From: Gammaproteobacteria bacterium
Lineage (GTDB): Bacteria > Pseudomonadota > Gammaproteobacteria > Steroidobacterales > Steroidobacteraceae
Length of the DNA stretch: 63,674 nucleotides
Assembly: GCA_027366635.1 (NCBI GenBank)
Contig: DAHXNE010000111.1
Span: forward strand, 1 to 63,674
Direction of reading: 5' to 3'
In this document: piece by piece, positions 34,712-43,474 of the stretch
How positions within the stretch are numbered: the first letter of the stretch is position 1
Layout of the letters: every line of letters begins with the position of its first letter
Notes under the pieces: model-generated
Database searches by the model: none
Seen by the model: the letters and a program-made list of their open reading frames with translations, nothing else
Told to the model about the DNA's origin: nothing
Program-made: the position numbers and the translations under genes

Positions 34712-37507
34712 TCAGACCTTCAGGGTGGCGAGCAGCCGCGCGGCCGCTGCGCGGCCCGGGAACGGCTGCGGCTGGGCGAGCAGATGCTGCAGCAGCGTCC
34801 GCGCCCGAGCCGGCTGTCCGGCGTGAGCCAGTCCGTCGGCGTAATGGTACTGCAGCTGCCGATCGCTCGGGTCGAGCCGGACCGCGCGCCGCAGGTAGCG
34901 CAGGGCCGCGGCGCTCTTGCCCTGGTGGACCAGGATCCACCCGAGGGTGTCGTTGACCTGGGCGGATTGGGGCGCGAGCGTGTAGGCGCGCTCGGCGTAT
35001 ACGGCCGCTTGCGGATCGCCGCCGCGGCTCATCGCCCATGCCAGGTTGTTCAAGGCGACCACGTCCGTGGGATTGAGCGCGAGCGCCGCGCGCAGCAGCT
35101 GCATGCCGCGCTTGGGCTGGTGGGCCACCAGCAGCTCGTAATTGCCGAGCACAGTCCGGACCCGCCAGTCCCGGGGCTGGTGCGCGAGCCACTGCTCGAG
35201 CGGCCGGGTCGGATCGCTCCCGTGGGCCGCCGACTCGGCTTGATACAGCTGGATGGCCCCCAGGGCGCTCGGGCGGATTCGCTGGGCGGCCGTGTACGCG
35301 GCCACCGCCGCCGCCGGCTGCCCGGCCGCCGAGGCGATATCCCCCTCGAGGGTGAGCACCTGCGGATCCCTCGGATCCTGCTCGAGCAGCCGCTTGACCC
35401 GCGCCAGGGCGGCCTGTGCCTTGCCCTGGCGCACGTCGATCCGCGTCATCAGGTCCACTGCCGCAAACCAGTTCGGCTGCAGCCGCAGGGCCTTCTCCAC
35501 CGAGGCGCGGGCCGCCAGCGGCTGGTTCACGGCAAGCTGGGCGCGCGCGGTGTTCAGCCAGTACAGCGGATCACCCGGCTCGAGCCCACACGCCTGGGCG
35601 AAGCGCGCCAGCGCCACCGGGTACTGTTGGGCCGAAAACAGCAGCAGCCCCGCGGCCTCGACGCTGGGCGCGCTGCCGGCCTGCGCCGCGATCGCCCGGT
35701 CGAGCGCGGCGTTGGCCTGCGCCACATCGCCCTGCGCGAGCGCCAGGCGCGCCAGCGCGAATTGCACCGCCGGCTGCTTCGCGGCGTGCGGCGCCGACTC
35801 GAGCAGCGTGCGCGCCGCGGCGAATGCCTTGCCGCTCGCGAGCGCGGCGGCCAACGCCACGCGCAGCGCCAGCACGCGCGGATGCGCCGCCAGGGCGGTC
35901 CGCAGCTGCCGCTGCGCCACGGCCGCATGGCCCGCGGCTTGCTCGACTTGGGCGAGCCCGATCCGCGCGCCCCAGTCATCGGGTTGGATCGACAGCGCCT
36001 GGCGCAGCAGCGACTCGGCGCGAGCCAGCCGGTGTTGGGCGGCGAAGTAACTGGCCGCGAGGCCGAGCACGCCCACATCGCGCGGCTGGGCGGCCAGCAG
36101 CTGCGCGACGGCCGCATCCGCGGCGCCCGGCCCGTGGGCCGCGCTTTGCGCGCCAATCAATACCCGGTCGCGCAACAGGTCGGCCGAATCCGGGGCATGG
36201 CTCAGGGCCGCCAGCGCCTGCGTGGGATGCCCGGCGCTGAGCTCGACTTCCGCCAGGCTCACCCACAGCCGCGGCACATTCGGCTGCCGCTCGGCGGCAC
36301 GCCGCAGCGCCGCGACCACGGCCTGGCTGTCCCCGGAGCGCTGGATCGCCGCGCCCAACACCGGCAGCAGCTGCCCGTCGAAGCCCGGCTCGCCGAGCGC
36401 CGGGGTCAACACATCGACCGCCGCCCCGGGCGCGCCGAGCTTCAATTGCACCTCGGCGAGGAGCTTGCGGGCCGTCACGTCGTCGGGCGCCAGCGAAACC
36501 ACCTGTTGCAGCTGCTGCTCGGCCTGCTCGAGCTCCCCGCGCTGCAGCAGCGTGGCGCCGAGCAGCACCCGGGCCGGCACGAACCGCGGCGCCCCCTGGA
36601 CCAGCCGCTCGAGCTCGTCGGTGCCGCCCTGCACGTCGCCGCGCACCAGCTTCATGCGCGACTGCAGCAGCAGGGTCATGGGCGCCTGCGGCTCGAGCTT
36701 GCTCAGGGTGGCCACGGTGGCGCCGGCGGCCCGGATCTGACTGAGCGCCAGGCGCGCATCCGCGAGCGTGATCAACGCCGCAACCCGCCGGGTCAGCGGC
36801 TCGGTGGCCGGCATACGCGTGAGCGCCGCGCGCAGCGCCTGCACCGCCGCCGGAAACTGCCCGAATGCCGCATCGATGCGGCCCATGACCAACCGCGGCC
36901 CCGGCGCGCGCGGGTCGTTGTGGATGGCCGTGGCGAGCGCGGCGCGCGCCGCGGCGAATTGTCCCTGCGCGACCAGCGCCTCGGCCAGCACATCCCGCGC
37001 CTCGGTCAAGGCCGGCTGGCGCGCCAGCAGCGGCTGCAGCAGGCCGACCGCACGCTGCGGCTGGCCGCGCGCGAGCCAGGCCCGGGCGGCGAGCAGCGTC
37101 TGTTGGGGTTGGGGAATCGCAAGGGTGTGGTGGGCCAGCGCCTGCAGCAGCTTCGGCGCCTGGCCGTTCGCCAGCCAGGTTCGCGCCCTCAGGTCGTCGA
37201 TGTCCGGGCCCTTGGCGCCGGCGGCGATCGCATGACTCAGCGCCGAGCGCGCCCCGTTGGCATCACCGGCCAGGAGCGACAGTCGCGCGAGCAGCACCCA
37301 CGCGTGCGCATCATGCGGCGCCTTGCGCACCGCGGCGCGCAGATCGAACGCGGCGGCCTGCCACCGCCCGGCCTTCATCTCGCGCCGCGCACGCACGATG
37401 TGCTCGTGCGCCGTCATGAGCGCACCACAGCCCGCGAGCGCGAGCGCCGCCAGCACCGCCGCAACCCGCACCACCTGAGACGGGCGCATGCCCGGCCGTT
37501 TGCTCAT
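34712..37507 (-). CDS. prsT: PEP-CTERM system TPR-repeat lipoprotein PrsT
   Basis: It is a 931-aa lipoprotein made almost wholly of TPR repeats. The signal peptide has the lipobox LALAGCG with Cys27. Ala/Leu-rich helical repeats follow to the C-terminus, the last with the clear pattern AYTLAPQSAQVNDTLGWIL (about 840-858). Length and composition match TIGR02917 (PrsT), found only with XrtA systems. The ATG at 37507 has GGAG 9 nt upstream, better than the ATG at 37528. It probably scaffolds the secretion machine in the periplasm. The next gene downstream (export protein) starts 38 nt later, so it likely heads the whole leftward export operon. Confidence 0.93.
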   Translation of the reverse strand: MSKRPGMRPSQVVRVAAVLAALALAGCGALMTAHEHIVRARREMKAGRWQAAAFDLRAAVRKAPHDAHAWVLLARLSLLAGDANGARSALSHAIAAGAKGPDIDDLRARTWLANGQAPKLLQALAHHTLAIPQPQQTLLAARAWLARGQPQRAVGLLQPLLARQPALTEARDVLAEALVAQGQFAAARAALATAIHNDPRAPGPRLVMGRIDAAFGQFPAAVQALRAALTRMPATEPLTRRVAALITLADARLALSQIRAAGATVATLSKLEPQAPMTLLLQSRMKLVRGDVQGGTDELERLVQGAPRFVPARVLLGATLLQRGELEQAEQQLQQVVSLAPDDVTARKLLAEVQLKLGAPGAAVDVLTPALGEPGFDGQLLPVLGAAIQRSGDSQAVVAALRRAAERQPNVPRLWVSLAEVELSAGHPTQALAALSHAPDSADLLRDRVLIGAQSAAHGPGAADAAVAQLLAAQPRDVGVLGLAASYFAAQHRLARAESLLRQALSIQPDDWGARIGLAQVEQAAGHAAVAQRQLRTALAAHPRVLALRVALAAALASGKAFAAARTLLESAPHAAKQPAVQFALARLALAQGDVAQANAALDRAIAAQAGSAPSVEAAGLLLFSAQQYPVALARFAQACGLEPGDPLYWLNTARAQLAVNQPLAARASVEKALRLQPNWFAAVDLMTRIDVRQGKAQAALARVKRLLEQDPRDPQVLTLEGDIASAAGQPAAAVAAYTAAQRIRPSALGAIQLYQAESAAHGSDPTRPLEQWLAHQPRDWRVRTVLGNYELLVAHQPKRGMQLLRAALALNPTDVVALNNLAWAMSRGGDPQAAVYAERAYTLAPQSAQVNDTLGWILVHQGKSAAALRYLRRAVRLDPSDRQLQYHYADGLAHAGQPARARTLLQHLLAQPQPFPGRAAAARLLATLKV

Positions 37508-37654
37508 GATCGACGCTCCATAGGCCAAGTCAGAGGGCCGGCGCCGCGTGGGCGTCGCGCCCCGCCTGGACTCCCGCCCCGGGGGGCCTGGAGCGCACGA
37601 CCGATCCGGGGGGCGAGAATACCGGTCGGGAGATCATCGGCGCAATGCGGCAAG

Positions 37655-37694
37655 GGCTCTTTCGAGGTCACCTAATTGTGACCTCGAAAGAGCC
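37655..37694. repeat. Perfect 17-bp inverted repeat between prsT and parD
   Basis: The left arm GGCTCTTTCGAGGTCAC (37655-37671) and its exact reverse complement (37678-37694) are separated by the 6-nt spacer ctaatt. No T-run follows on either strand, so it is not a standard terminator. It lies between the divergent starts of prsT and the ParD-like gene and could be an operator, a protein-binding palindrome or the trace of a mobile hairpin. Confidence 0.9.
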
Positions 37695-37777
37695 GGCTGC
37701 GGCGAGCACCGCGGGGGTGTGGTTTCGTGGCTCCAACTGGACTAGGATTAAATCATATTCATGGACAGGAGAGTGCC

Positions 37778-38047
37778 GTGCGATCCACGCGGCAGATGAG
37801 CATCACCCTTCCAAACGACATGGCCGACATGGTGAGGGCGAAGGTCGAGGCCGGAGAGTACGCCTCCGAGAGCGAGGTGATCCGGGATGGCCTGCGGACT
37901 TTGGCGGCCCGCGACAAAGCGGTCGAGAAATGGTTGCGCGACGAGGTTGTGCCGGCGGCACGGGCTTTGAAGGCGAACCCTGGCCGGGCACAGACGGTCG
38001 CGCAGGTGCGCGAGCACTTGGCGCGGCGGCGCGCACGGAAGGACTGA
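37778..38047 (+). CDS. ParD/CopG-type antitoxin without adjacent toxin
   Basis: It is a ribbon-helix-helix antitoxin of 89 aa. MSITLPNDMADMVRAKVEAG (about 7-26) is the beta-strand plus first helix, and SESEVIRDGLRTLAARDKAVEKW (about 31-53) is the second helix and start of the toxin-binding tail. This is the CC2985/ParD pattern. The GTG at 37778 is chosen, with AGGAGAG a few bases upstream; an ATG at 37796 would remove six residues. In related loci a ParE/RelE gene follows at once. Here the downstream ATG is closed by a stop after four codons, so the toxin is missing. It would normally repress its own promoter by binding inverted repeats. Confidence 0.85.
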   Translation: MRSTRQMSITLPNDMADMVRAKVEAGEYASESEVIRDGLRTLAARDKAVEKWLRDEVVPAARALKANPGRAQTVAQVREHLARRRARKD

Positions 38048-38091
38048 TGTGTGAGTTGTAGCACCCGACAGGGCAATCAGCCGTCGTGGCC

Positions 38092-38523
38092 TCATCCCGT
38101 CAGCGGCGCGCGGCAAATCCAGTGGAGCGGCCCTTGCGCACGCTGCACAATCGCGCCGCCTCGAAGCGTTTTACGGACCACGTTCGAGGGGACGCTTTGC
38201 GTGCCGTCGGTGGTGTAGGAGGTCACGACGAAGTACCACGTCCCGGCGGCCAGACCCGTGATCGTGCAGCGCCCGATTCCCTTCGCCTCGATGTGGGCGA
38301 TCAGCCGCAGCGCGCTCGGATTGAAGCCCGCATACAGGTCATATCCGGCCAGCTGCGTCAGTGGGGCCCCGGTGGTGGTGGTGGTCGGCGGCGTCCAAGT
38401 CAACACCACCGTGCCGGCGCCGTGTGCGGTCTTCCCGAACACCGGGCTGCACCCCGCCACGGCGAGTACGGCGAGCAGCATCCCGATCCGCCCCGGCCAC
38501 CCCCGGCGTGTCGTGTTCCGCAT
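38092..38523 (-). CDS. Small lipoprotein with fibronectin type III domain
   Basis: It is a 143-aa lipoprotein. The signal with lipobox AVAGCS puts the lipid Cys at 25. One FN3-like domain follows: VVLTWTPPTTTTTGAPLTQLAGYDLYAG (about 38-65) and CTITGLAAGTWYFVVTSYTTDGTQSVPSN (about 87-115). An excellent ribosome site (AGGAGGA, about 6 nt) precedes the ATG. It resembles the C-terminal domain of its neighbour at 38696-39397 and looks like a truncated paralogue without the Ig domain. The C-terminus (RAPLTG) runs past the FN3 fold. Function is unknown; surface or EPS binding is plausible. Confidence 0.75.
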   Translation of the reverse strand: MRNTTRRGWPGRIGMLLAVLAVAGCSPVFGKTAHGAGTVVLTWTPPTTTTTGAPLTQLAGYDLYAGFNPSALRLIAHIEAKGIGRCTITGLAAGTWYFVVTSYTTDGTQSVPSNVVRKTLRGGAIVQRAQGPLHWICRAPLTG

Positions 38524-38695
38524 GGCGCGTCCTCCTCCGCACGCCGCATCGGCGGCACCGGCTCAACCCGTGAGCAATTGAGGATACGTCAGGGCGGATC
38601 GCGGGTCCACCCGCAGTGACAGGAAGCGGCCCGACGCCGCGGTACGAGTCAGTCCGTATGAATGCGCGGCGCGGGCGCGGCGGCGCCCGGAGCGC

Positions 38696-39397
38696 TCAGG
38701 AGACTGTCGTGGCGACCACGTTCGAGGGTGCGCTTTGCGTGCCGCTGGCGGAATAGGACGTCACGACGAAGTACCACGTCCCGCTGGTCAAGCCGCTGAT
38801 CGTGTATGAGGTGACGCCGATGTTCGGGACATTCACGCTCTGCGTGAGGGCGCTCGGGCTGGTGCCGTAGAAAATGTTATAGCCGGCAAGATCGGTCAGT
38901 GTCGAGCCATCGGTCGCGGTGGTCGGTGGCGTCCAGGAGATCTGCGCACTGCCCGCGCCCGAATCGGCTTCCGCCACCTCGATCGAGAAGGGCCCGATCG
39001 ACGCCGAGGCGCTGCCGTCGGTCGCGGTGAGGGTGATGTTCGAGTCGGTGCCCGCATCAGCCGCCGGGGGCGTGCCGGTGAGCGCGCCGGTGCTGGAATT
39101 GACCGCGAGCCAGGCAGGGGCGTTTTTCGCGGTGAACTCGACCGTCCCGCTGCTGGCGCTCACCGTCGGAGTGAACGAGTACGTCTGTCCGACGGTGACG
39201 GCGGTCGGCGGCGAGCCCGACAGCGATACGCTGCCGCTCTTGTCGGTCGTGGCCGGGACCGAACCGGTGAGGGTGCTGCCGCTGCTGCTGCTGCTGGCGC
39301 TGCTGCTGGCGCTGCTGCCACCGCAACCGGCCAGCGCCAGCGCACACACGACCAACATCGCGCCACCGACGAGCCTGATCGACTTCGACTCACGCAT
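38696..39397 (-). CDS. Lipoprotein with putative Ig domain and fibronectin type III domain
   Basis: It is a 233-aa lipoprotein. The lipobox LALAGCG gives Cys25, followed by a Ser-rich linker (about 28-45). A cadherin/Ig-like domain (SGSPPTAVTVGQTYSFTPTV through NITLTATDGSAS, about 58-130) of the "putative Ig" type comes next, then an FN3 domain (ISWTPPTTATDGS, GYNIFYGTS, GTWYFVVTSYSASGTQSAPSN). GGAG lies 6 nt before the ATG. A well-formed sigma-54 promoter is at 39494-39508, about 85 nt of leader from the gene, so it is probably under PrsR control although it has no PEP-CTERM tail. Role unknown; likely an envelope or matrix-binding protein. Confidence 0.78.
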   Translation of the reverse strand: MRESKSIRLVGGAMLVVCALALAGCGGSSASSSASSSSSGSTLTGSVPATTDKSGSVSLSGSPPTAVTVGQTYSFTPTVSASSGTVEFTAKNAPAWLAVNSSTGALTGTPPAADAGTDSNITLTATDGSASASIGPFSIEVAEADSGAGSAQISWTPPTTATDGSTLTDLAGYNIFYGTSPSALTQSVNVPNIGVTSYTISGLTSGTWYFVVTSYSASGTQSAPSNVVATTVS

Positions 39398-39493
39398 TTC
39401 AGCTCCGCGTCCCGGGGTTGTCCTGGAAACCTCGTATCAGGGGCGGCACATCGAGCGCTCGAAACTGCACCCACCGTCCCGGTCAGCGGCTAA

Positions 39494-39508
39494 GCAATAA
39501 TCGCGCCA
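39494..39508 (-). promoter_or_regulatory. Sigma-54 (-24/-12) promoter of Ig/FN3 lipoprotein
   Basis: On the minus strand the sequence reads TGGCGCGATTATTGC, which fits the consensus TGGCACG-N4-TTGC with one change. Transcription should begin near 39482, leaving a leader of about 85 nt before ATG 39397. The spacing of the GG and GC pairs is exact. Confidence 0.82.
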
Positions 39509-39532
39509 AATTTATTTCTCTTTTACATTTAT

Positions 39533-39548
39533 AGGGTTATAAAACCCT
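39533..39548. promoter_or_regulatory. AT-rich palindrome upstream of the sigma-54 promoter
   Basis: The sequence AGGGTTATAAAACCCT has two 6-bp arms around ATAA, 24 nt upstream of the -24 element. On the minus strand, the surrounding 19 nt (39528-39546) match the element at 47443-47461 in front of a PEP-CTERM gene in most positions. It may be an activator site. Confidence 0.5.
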
Positions 39549-39940
39549 GACGCGCGCACTGCGCCGAATCGCCTCGCGCGCTGTCGGCACACGCAGACGC
39601 GCGCCTCGTGCGCCAGCCATGCTGCACCGCGCAAGGTCGCGCAACGTATTGAGCTGCCAATGGAATAGGCACTGCCGAGCCCGCGACTGCGCCCGCAGTC
39701 AGGAGGTGACGCAGAGCGTCAGTTTCGGCAGTCCGCAGGCAGGTGGCGCCGGCCACATCTAACATAACACCAGGGTGTTGACTCGAAGTGCGGCGACCAA
39801 GCGCCGAACCGGGAGCCGAATCACACTCTTGGGTCGGCGCCAGCGCGCCGGTGCGCCCGTGCGGCGCGCGGCCGATCAGACTATGTCAAGTGATTCAGGC
39901 GCTGCTCGCGGTCGGCGCGCGTACGCGACAGCCGCGCCGC

Positions 39941-41305
39941 TCAGTCGTGTTGGGGCGTCGCGCTGCGCTCGATGATGTCGTAGAGCGTCGGGCGGGTCAC
40001 GCCCAGCAGCTCGGCGGCCTTGGAGACGTTCCCGCCGGTGAGGGCCATGGCGCGCCGCACCGCATCGCGCTCGGCGCGCTGGCGCACCTCGCGCAGCGGC
40101 AGGATGTCGGCGCCGTCGGCCGGCTTCTCCAGGGCCAGATCCTCGGCCGTCACCAGTTTCCCTTCCGCCATGATCGCCGCCGCGTTGACCCGGTTCTCGA
40201 GCTCGCGCACGTTGCCGGGCCAGCCGTACTGCTCGATGGCCACCGCGGCGTCTGGGGCGAGCTTGAGCAGGGGCCGGCCCTGGCGCCGGCAGGCGCTCTG
40301 CAGCAGGTAGTTGGCGATCAGCACGGCGTCCGCGCCGCGCGCGCGCAGCGGCGGAATGGTCACGGCCACCTCGCTGATGCGGTAGTACAGATCCTCGCGG
40401 AAGGTCTTCGCGGCGATGGCCGCCTGCAGATCGCAATGGGTGGCGGCGATGATGCGCACGTCCACCGGGATCAGCTCGCGGCCGCCGACCCGCTCGATGA
40501 CGCGCTCCTGCAGGAAGCGCAGCAGCTTCGCCTGCAGCGCCAACGGCATGTCGCCGATCTCATCAAGAAAGAACGTACCGCCGTCGGCGGTCTCGATCTT
40601 GCCGCGGGTCTGCTTCACCGCGCCGGTGAACGCGCCGCGCTCGTAGCCGAACAGCTCGCTCTCGAGAAGATTCTCCGGGATCGCCGCGCAGTTGATGGCG
40701 ATGATGGGCCGGGCCGCGCGCGCGCTCAGGCCGTGCAGCGCCTGGGCGAGCAGCTCCTTGCCCGTGCCGCTCTCCCCGAGCAGCAGCACGGTCGCCTGGG
40801 TGGGGGCGAGCTTCTGGACCAGGCGACACACTTTCATCATCGGCTCGCTGCTGCCGATCACCCCGTCGAGGGCATGTGCCGGGCGGCTCTCGGCGAGGCG
40901 CCGGTTCTCGATCTCCAGCTCGTGGATGCGCCGGGCCCGATCGATGATGAGCGCGAGCACCGGCATGTCCACCGGCTTCTGGCAGAAGTCGTAGGCCCCC
41001 ATGCGGATCGCGCGCAGCGCGTGCTCGCGGCTCTCGCGCCCGGTGACCACGATGATCTTGGTGGCGGGCGCCAGGTGCAGCAGCTCGCTGATGGTGGCGA
41101 AGCCTTCCTCCACCCCGTCCGGATCGGGCGGCAGGCCCAGATCCTGCAGCACGATCGGCGGCTCCAGGCGCCGCATCGCGGCCACGGCTTCCTGACGGGT
41201 CGCGGCGCACTCGACCTCGAAGTCATCCAGGGCCCACTTCAGCTGGCGTTGCAACCCCGGGTCGTCCTCGACGACGAGCAGTCGAGTTGTTTCTTTGGAG
41301 CTCAT
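39941..41305 (-). CDS. prsR: PEP-CTERM-box response regulator PrsR (sigma-54 activator)
   Basis: It is an NtrC-family activator of 454 aa. The receiver domain (about 8-125) has the phospho-acceptor Asp55 in LQDLGLPP. The AAA+ sigma-54 domain has Walker A GESGTGKE (177-184), the sigma-54-contacting GAFTGA loop (224-229) and FFLDEIGDM. The C-terminal Fis-type helix-turn-helix is [22 protein letters not shown]. Length and order match TIGR02915. Its ATG overlaps the prsK stop by 4 nt. Its targets are very probably the sigma-54 promoters at 39494, 43553, 47476 and 63442. It carries an unusual LQDLGLP instead of the common LLDLGLP around the acceptor Asp. Confidence 0.95.
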   Translation of the reverse strand: MSSKETTRLLVVEDDPGLQRQLKWALDDFEVECAATRQEAVAAMRRLEPPIVLQDLGLPPDPDGVEEGFATISELLHLAPATKIIVVTGRESREHALRAIRMGAYDFCQKPVDMPVLALIIDRARRIHELEIENRRLAESRPAHALDGVIGSSEPMMKVCRLVQKLAPTQATVLLLGESGTGKELLAQALHGLSARAARPIIAINCAAIPENLLESELFGYERGAFTGAVKQTRGKIETADGGTFFLDEIGDMPLALQAKLLRFLQERVIERVGGRELIPVDVRIIAATHCDLQAAIAAKTFREDLYYRISEVAVTIPPLRARGADAVLIANYLLQSACRRQGRPLLKLAPDAAVAIEQYGWPGNVRELENRVNAAAIMAEGKLVTAEDLALEKPADGADILPLREVRQRAERDAVRRAMALTGGNVSKAAELLGVTRPTLYDIIERSATPQHD

Positions 41306-43362
41306 GCGCGCACCGCCTCCTCTTGCGGCTGCAACATCGGGGCGAGCGGCAGTCGCAGCGTAAAGCGCGTACCGCGGCCCGGCGCGCTCTCGACCTCGAT
41401 CGAGCCGCCGCACTTGCGCACGAAATCGCGGGCCTGATAGGCGCCGATGCCGAAACCGCGCTCTCCCTTGGTGGTCTCGAACGGCTTGAACAGCCTCTCG
41501 CGGATGAACGCCGCATCCATCCCACAGCCGGTGTCCGCCACCTCGATGACCCCCTGCCGGCCCACCCGGTGCACCGCTACGGTAACCGATCCGTCCGCGG
41601 GTGTCGCCTCCTGGGCGTTGCGGATCAGGTGCTCGAGCACCTGCGCCAAACGCTCGCGGTTGAGGACCACCTCGGCCCGCTCGCGCACCACCAGGGCCGG
41701 CTCCGGCCGGCGTCCCGCGCAGCGACGGATCGCCTCGGCGGACAGCTCCGCGAGCTCCACGCGCTGGCTCTGCTCGCGCACCACGCCGCTGCGCAAGTCC
41801 TCCATCAGGCGCGTCATGCGCTTGACCGAGTTGTCGATGGTGAGGATGGCATCGTCGAAGAACTGCGGATTGCCCCGGTGGCGCGCCGCGTTCTGCACCA
41901 CCAGCGCCTGCTGGGCGATCAGGTGGCGCAGGTCGTGCATCAGCACCGCGGACAGACGGTTCAGCGCCTCGAACTGATGCGCCTCGGCGAGCCGCTGGGC
42001 CGCCTGCTCGAAGGCCAGGGCGCTCGCCACCTGACGGCCGGCGGCGTGCAGCAGATCGATCTCCTCCCAGCCCAGGCGCATCGCCGCCAGCGGCTGGCCG
42101 ATGACCACGAACCCCACCAGCGCCCCCTGGCAGATGAGCGGGACCACGAGCCACAGCCGAGTGTTCTCGAGCAGCCAGGGCGGCACCTCGAGCCCGGGAC
42201 GGCCGCGGTGCGGCGCGCGCTCCTCATCGAGGTTGCAGATCCACTCGTGGGTCAGGAGATATTCGAAGAACGCGCGGTGCGTGTCCTCGCGCGGCGCATC
42301 GGGCGCCGCGAACTCCCCGCCCACCGGCGCATAGCCCCCTTCCCGCTCGGCCAGCCACAGTCCGCCGTTCGTGGCGCTGACAAAGCCGGCCATGACCCGC
42401 ACGATGCGGTCGTAGAACGGCGTGTCGTCACGCTCCGAGAGCGTCCGGGTGAGCTTCTGCCACTCGCTGCGGTAGTCGTACCGGTAGGGAAAGAGATACT
42501 TCGCGACGGTGACGCGCGACCAGGCGCGGAACTGCTCGGAGAGCGCCGCGATGATCAGCACCAGCGCACCGACACCGAGGAAGAGCATCTGCCCGGCCTC
42601 GCCCCAGGAGCCGCCCAGCCGGCGCACGAAGTAGCTGCCGACGGCCATCGCCAGCACATAGAGCGAGACGCCCAGAAGCGTGGCGGTGAAAAAGACGATG
42701 CGCGGGGACAGGAATGCGGCCGACTCCCACTCCGAGATGCGGCTCAGGCCCACCGCCAGCACCACCGCGAGCGCGGCATTGACGAAGCCCCGATCGATCC
42801 AGAAGGTCTGGGCGAGGCTGCCGTGCAGCATCGCGACCGAATACAGACACAGGTCCCAGGCGTAGATCGCTCCGATCGCGAGCCAGATGAACTTCAGGTG
42901 GTAAAGGCGCGCGGCGCGCGTGTTGCGGGCCACCTGCTCGACGAGCACCAGCCCGCCGATGGCCAGCAGGAACGCCCCCCACACCCAGTAGCGCTCGATC
43001 TGGTGGGCGAGGACGCCCGGGGCCCCCGGCGACAGTGACGCGGCGGTCCAGAGGATCACCGCGACCACGAGGATGGCCAGTCCGCGCTGGCCGGCGCGCG
43101 CCCAGGCGGAAGCCTGCGAGCCGCTGAGGCAGCGGATCAGCACCAGCGCCCAGGCGAGGTCGCGCAGATACTCGGCGGGGATCTCCAGCGCCGTAACGTT
43201 CTGGGCCAGACGCGCCCCCTGCACGGCCAGCACGATCGACCAGCCGACCTGGGCCGTCACCGCCGTCACGATGCCCGAACCGGCCAGGCGCCGCCGCCAG
43301 ACGGTCAGGCATGCGCCGAGCAGTACGGCGTAGGCGAGCGCGCAGAGTGCATAACTCAGCAT
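41302..43362 (-). CDS. prsK: PEP-CTERM system sensor histidine kinase PrsK
   Basis: It is a membrane sensor kinase of 686 aa. There are about nine N-terminal helices (1-300), which start AYAVLLGACLTVWR. A GAF-like domain (about 310-455) is followed by the phospho-acceptor in the segment LMHDLRHLIAQQ (His near 475) and a HATPase domain with HLIRNAQEA, VEVADTGCGMD-like and GFGIGAYQARDF motifs (about 580-645). It matches TIGR02916, the fixed partner of PrsR. The stop overlaps the prsR start. Upstream (43363-43619) lies the divergent control region of the first PEP-CTERM gene, so a PrsR box there could also autoregulate prsK-prsR. The signal it senses is unknown. Confidence 0.94.
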   Translation of the reverse strand: MLSYALCALAYAVLLGACLTVWRRRLAGSGIVTAVTAQVGWSIVLAVQGARLAQNVTALEIPAEYLRDLAWALVLIRCLSGSQASAWARAGQRGLAILVVAVILWTAASLSPGAPGVLAHQIERYWVWGAFLLAIGGLVLVEQVARNTRAARLYHLKFIWLAIGAIYAWDLCLYSVAMLHGSLAQTFWIDRGFVNAALAVVLAVGLSRISEWESAAFLSPRIVFFTATLLGVSLYVLAMAVGSYFVRRLGGSWGEAGQMLFLGVGALVLIIAALSEQFRAWSRVTVAKYLFPYRYDYRSEWQKLTRTLSERDDTPFYDRIVRVMAGFVSATNGGLWLAEREGGYAPVGGEFAAPDAPREDTHRAFFEYLLTHEWICNLDEERAPHRGRPGLEVPPWLLENTRLWLVVPLICQGALVGFVVIGQPLAAMRLGWEEIDLLHAAGRQVASALAFEQAAQRLAEAHQFEALNRLSAVLMHDLRHLIAQQALVVQNAARHRGNPQFFDDAILTIDNSVKRMTRLMEDLRSGVVREQSQRVELAELSAEAIRRCAGRRPEPALVVRERAEVVLNRERLAQVLEHLIRNAQEATPADGSVTVAVHRVGRQGVIEVADTGCGMDAAFIRERLFKPFETTKGERGFGIGAYQARDFVRKCGGSIEVESAPGRGTRFTLRLPLAPMLQPQEEAVRA

Positions 43363-43474
43363 GGCGTGATGCTAATGGAGACCGCTGTCGCTTGCCCCAG
43401 AGTCATGCCGCGATCACCGCAAACCGTGCGTAAACCCGGGCCTCCGGAAGACCGCCCCACTGCCCCGTCCGTTC

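Larger units (their letters stand above)
39398..39940 (-). other. Intergenic region between Ig/FN3 lipoprotein and prsR
   Basis: No coding frame is convincing in these 543 nt. The part near 39490-39550 holds a reverse-strand sigma-54 promoter and an AT-rich palindrome (annotated separately). The remainder is GC-rich and follows the prsR stop. A short palindrome AACACCAGGGTGTT sits at 39766-39779. No clear terminator for prsR with a T-run was found. Confidence 0.5.

Noticed and set aside
34673..37675. A 1000-codon open frame antisense to prsT
   Set aside because: It is an Arg/Gly/Gln-rich frame caused by high GC opposite a TPR gene with clear lipobox, ribosome site and repeats. No domain or ribosome site supports it.
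38041..38091. Possible ParE toxin after the ParD-like gene
   Set aside because: The only frame with a start overlapping the antitoxin stop ends after four codons, and no RelE/ParE-like sequence follows.
39766..39779. Short palindrome AACACCAGGGTGTT
   Set aside because: It is only 6 bp per arm, unlinked to a promoter and single in the window; chance cannot be excluded.
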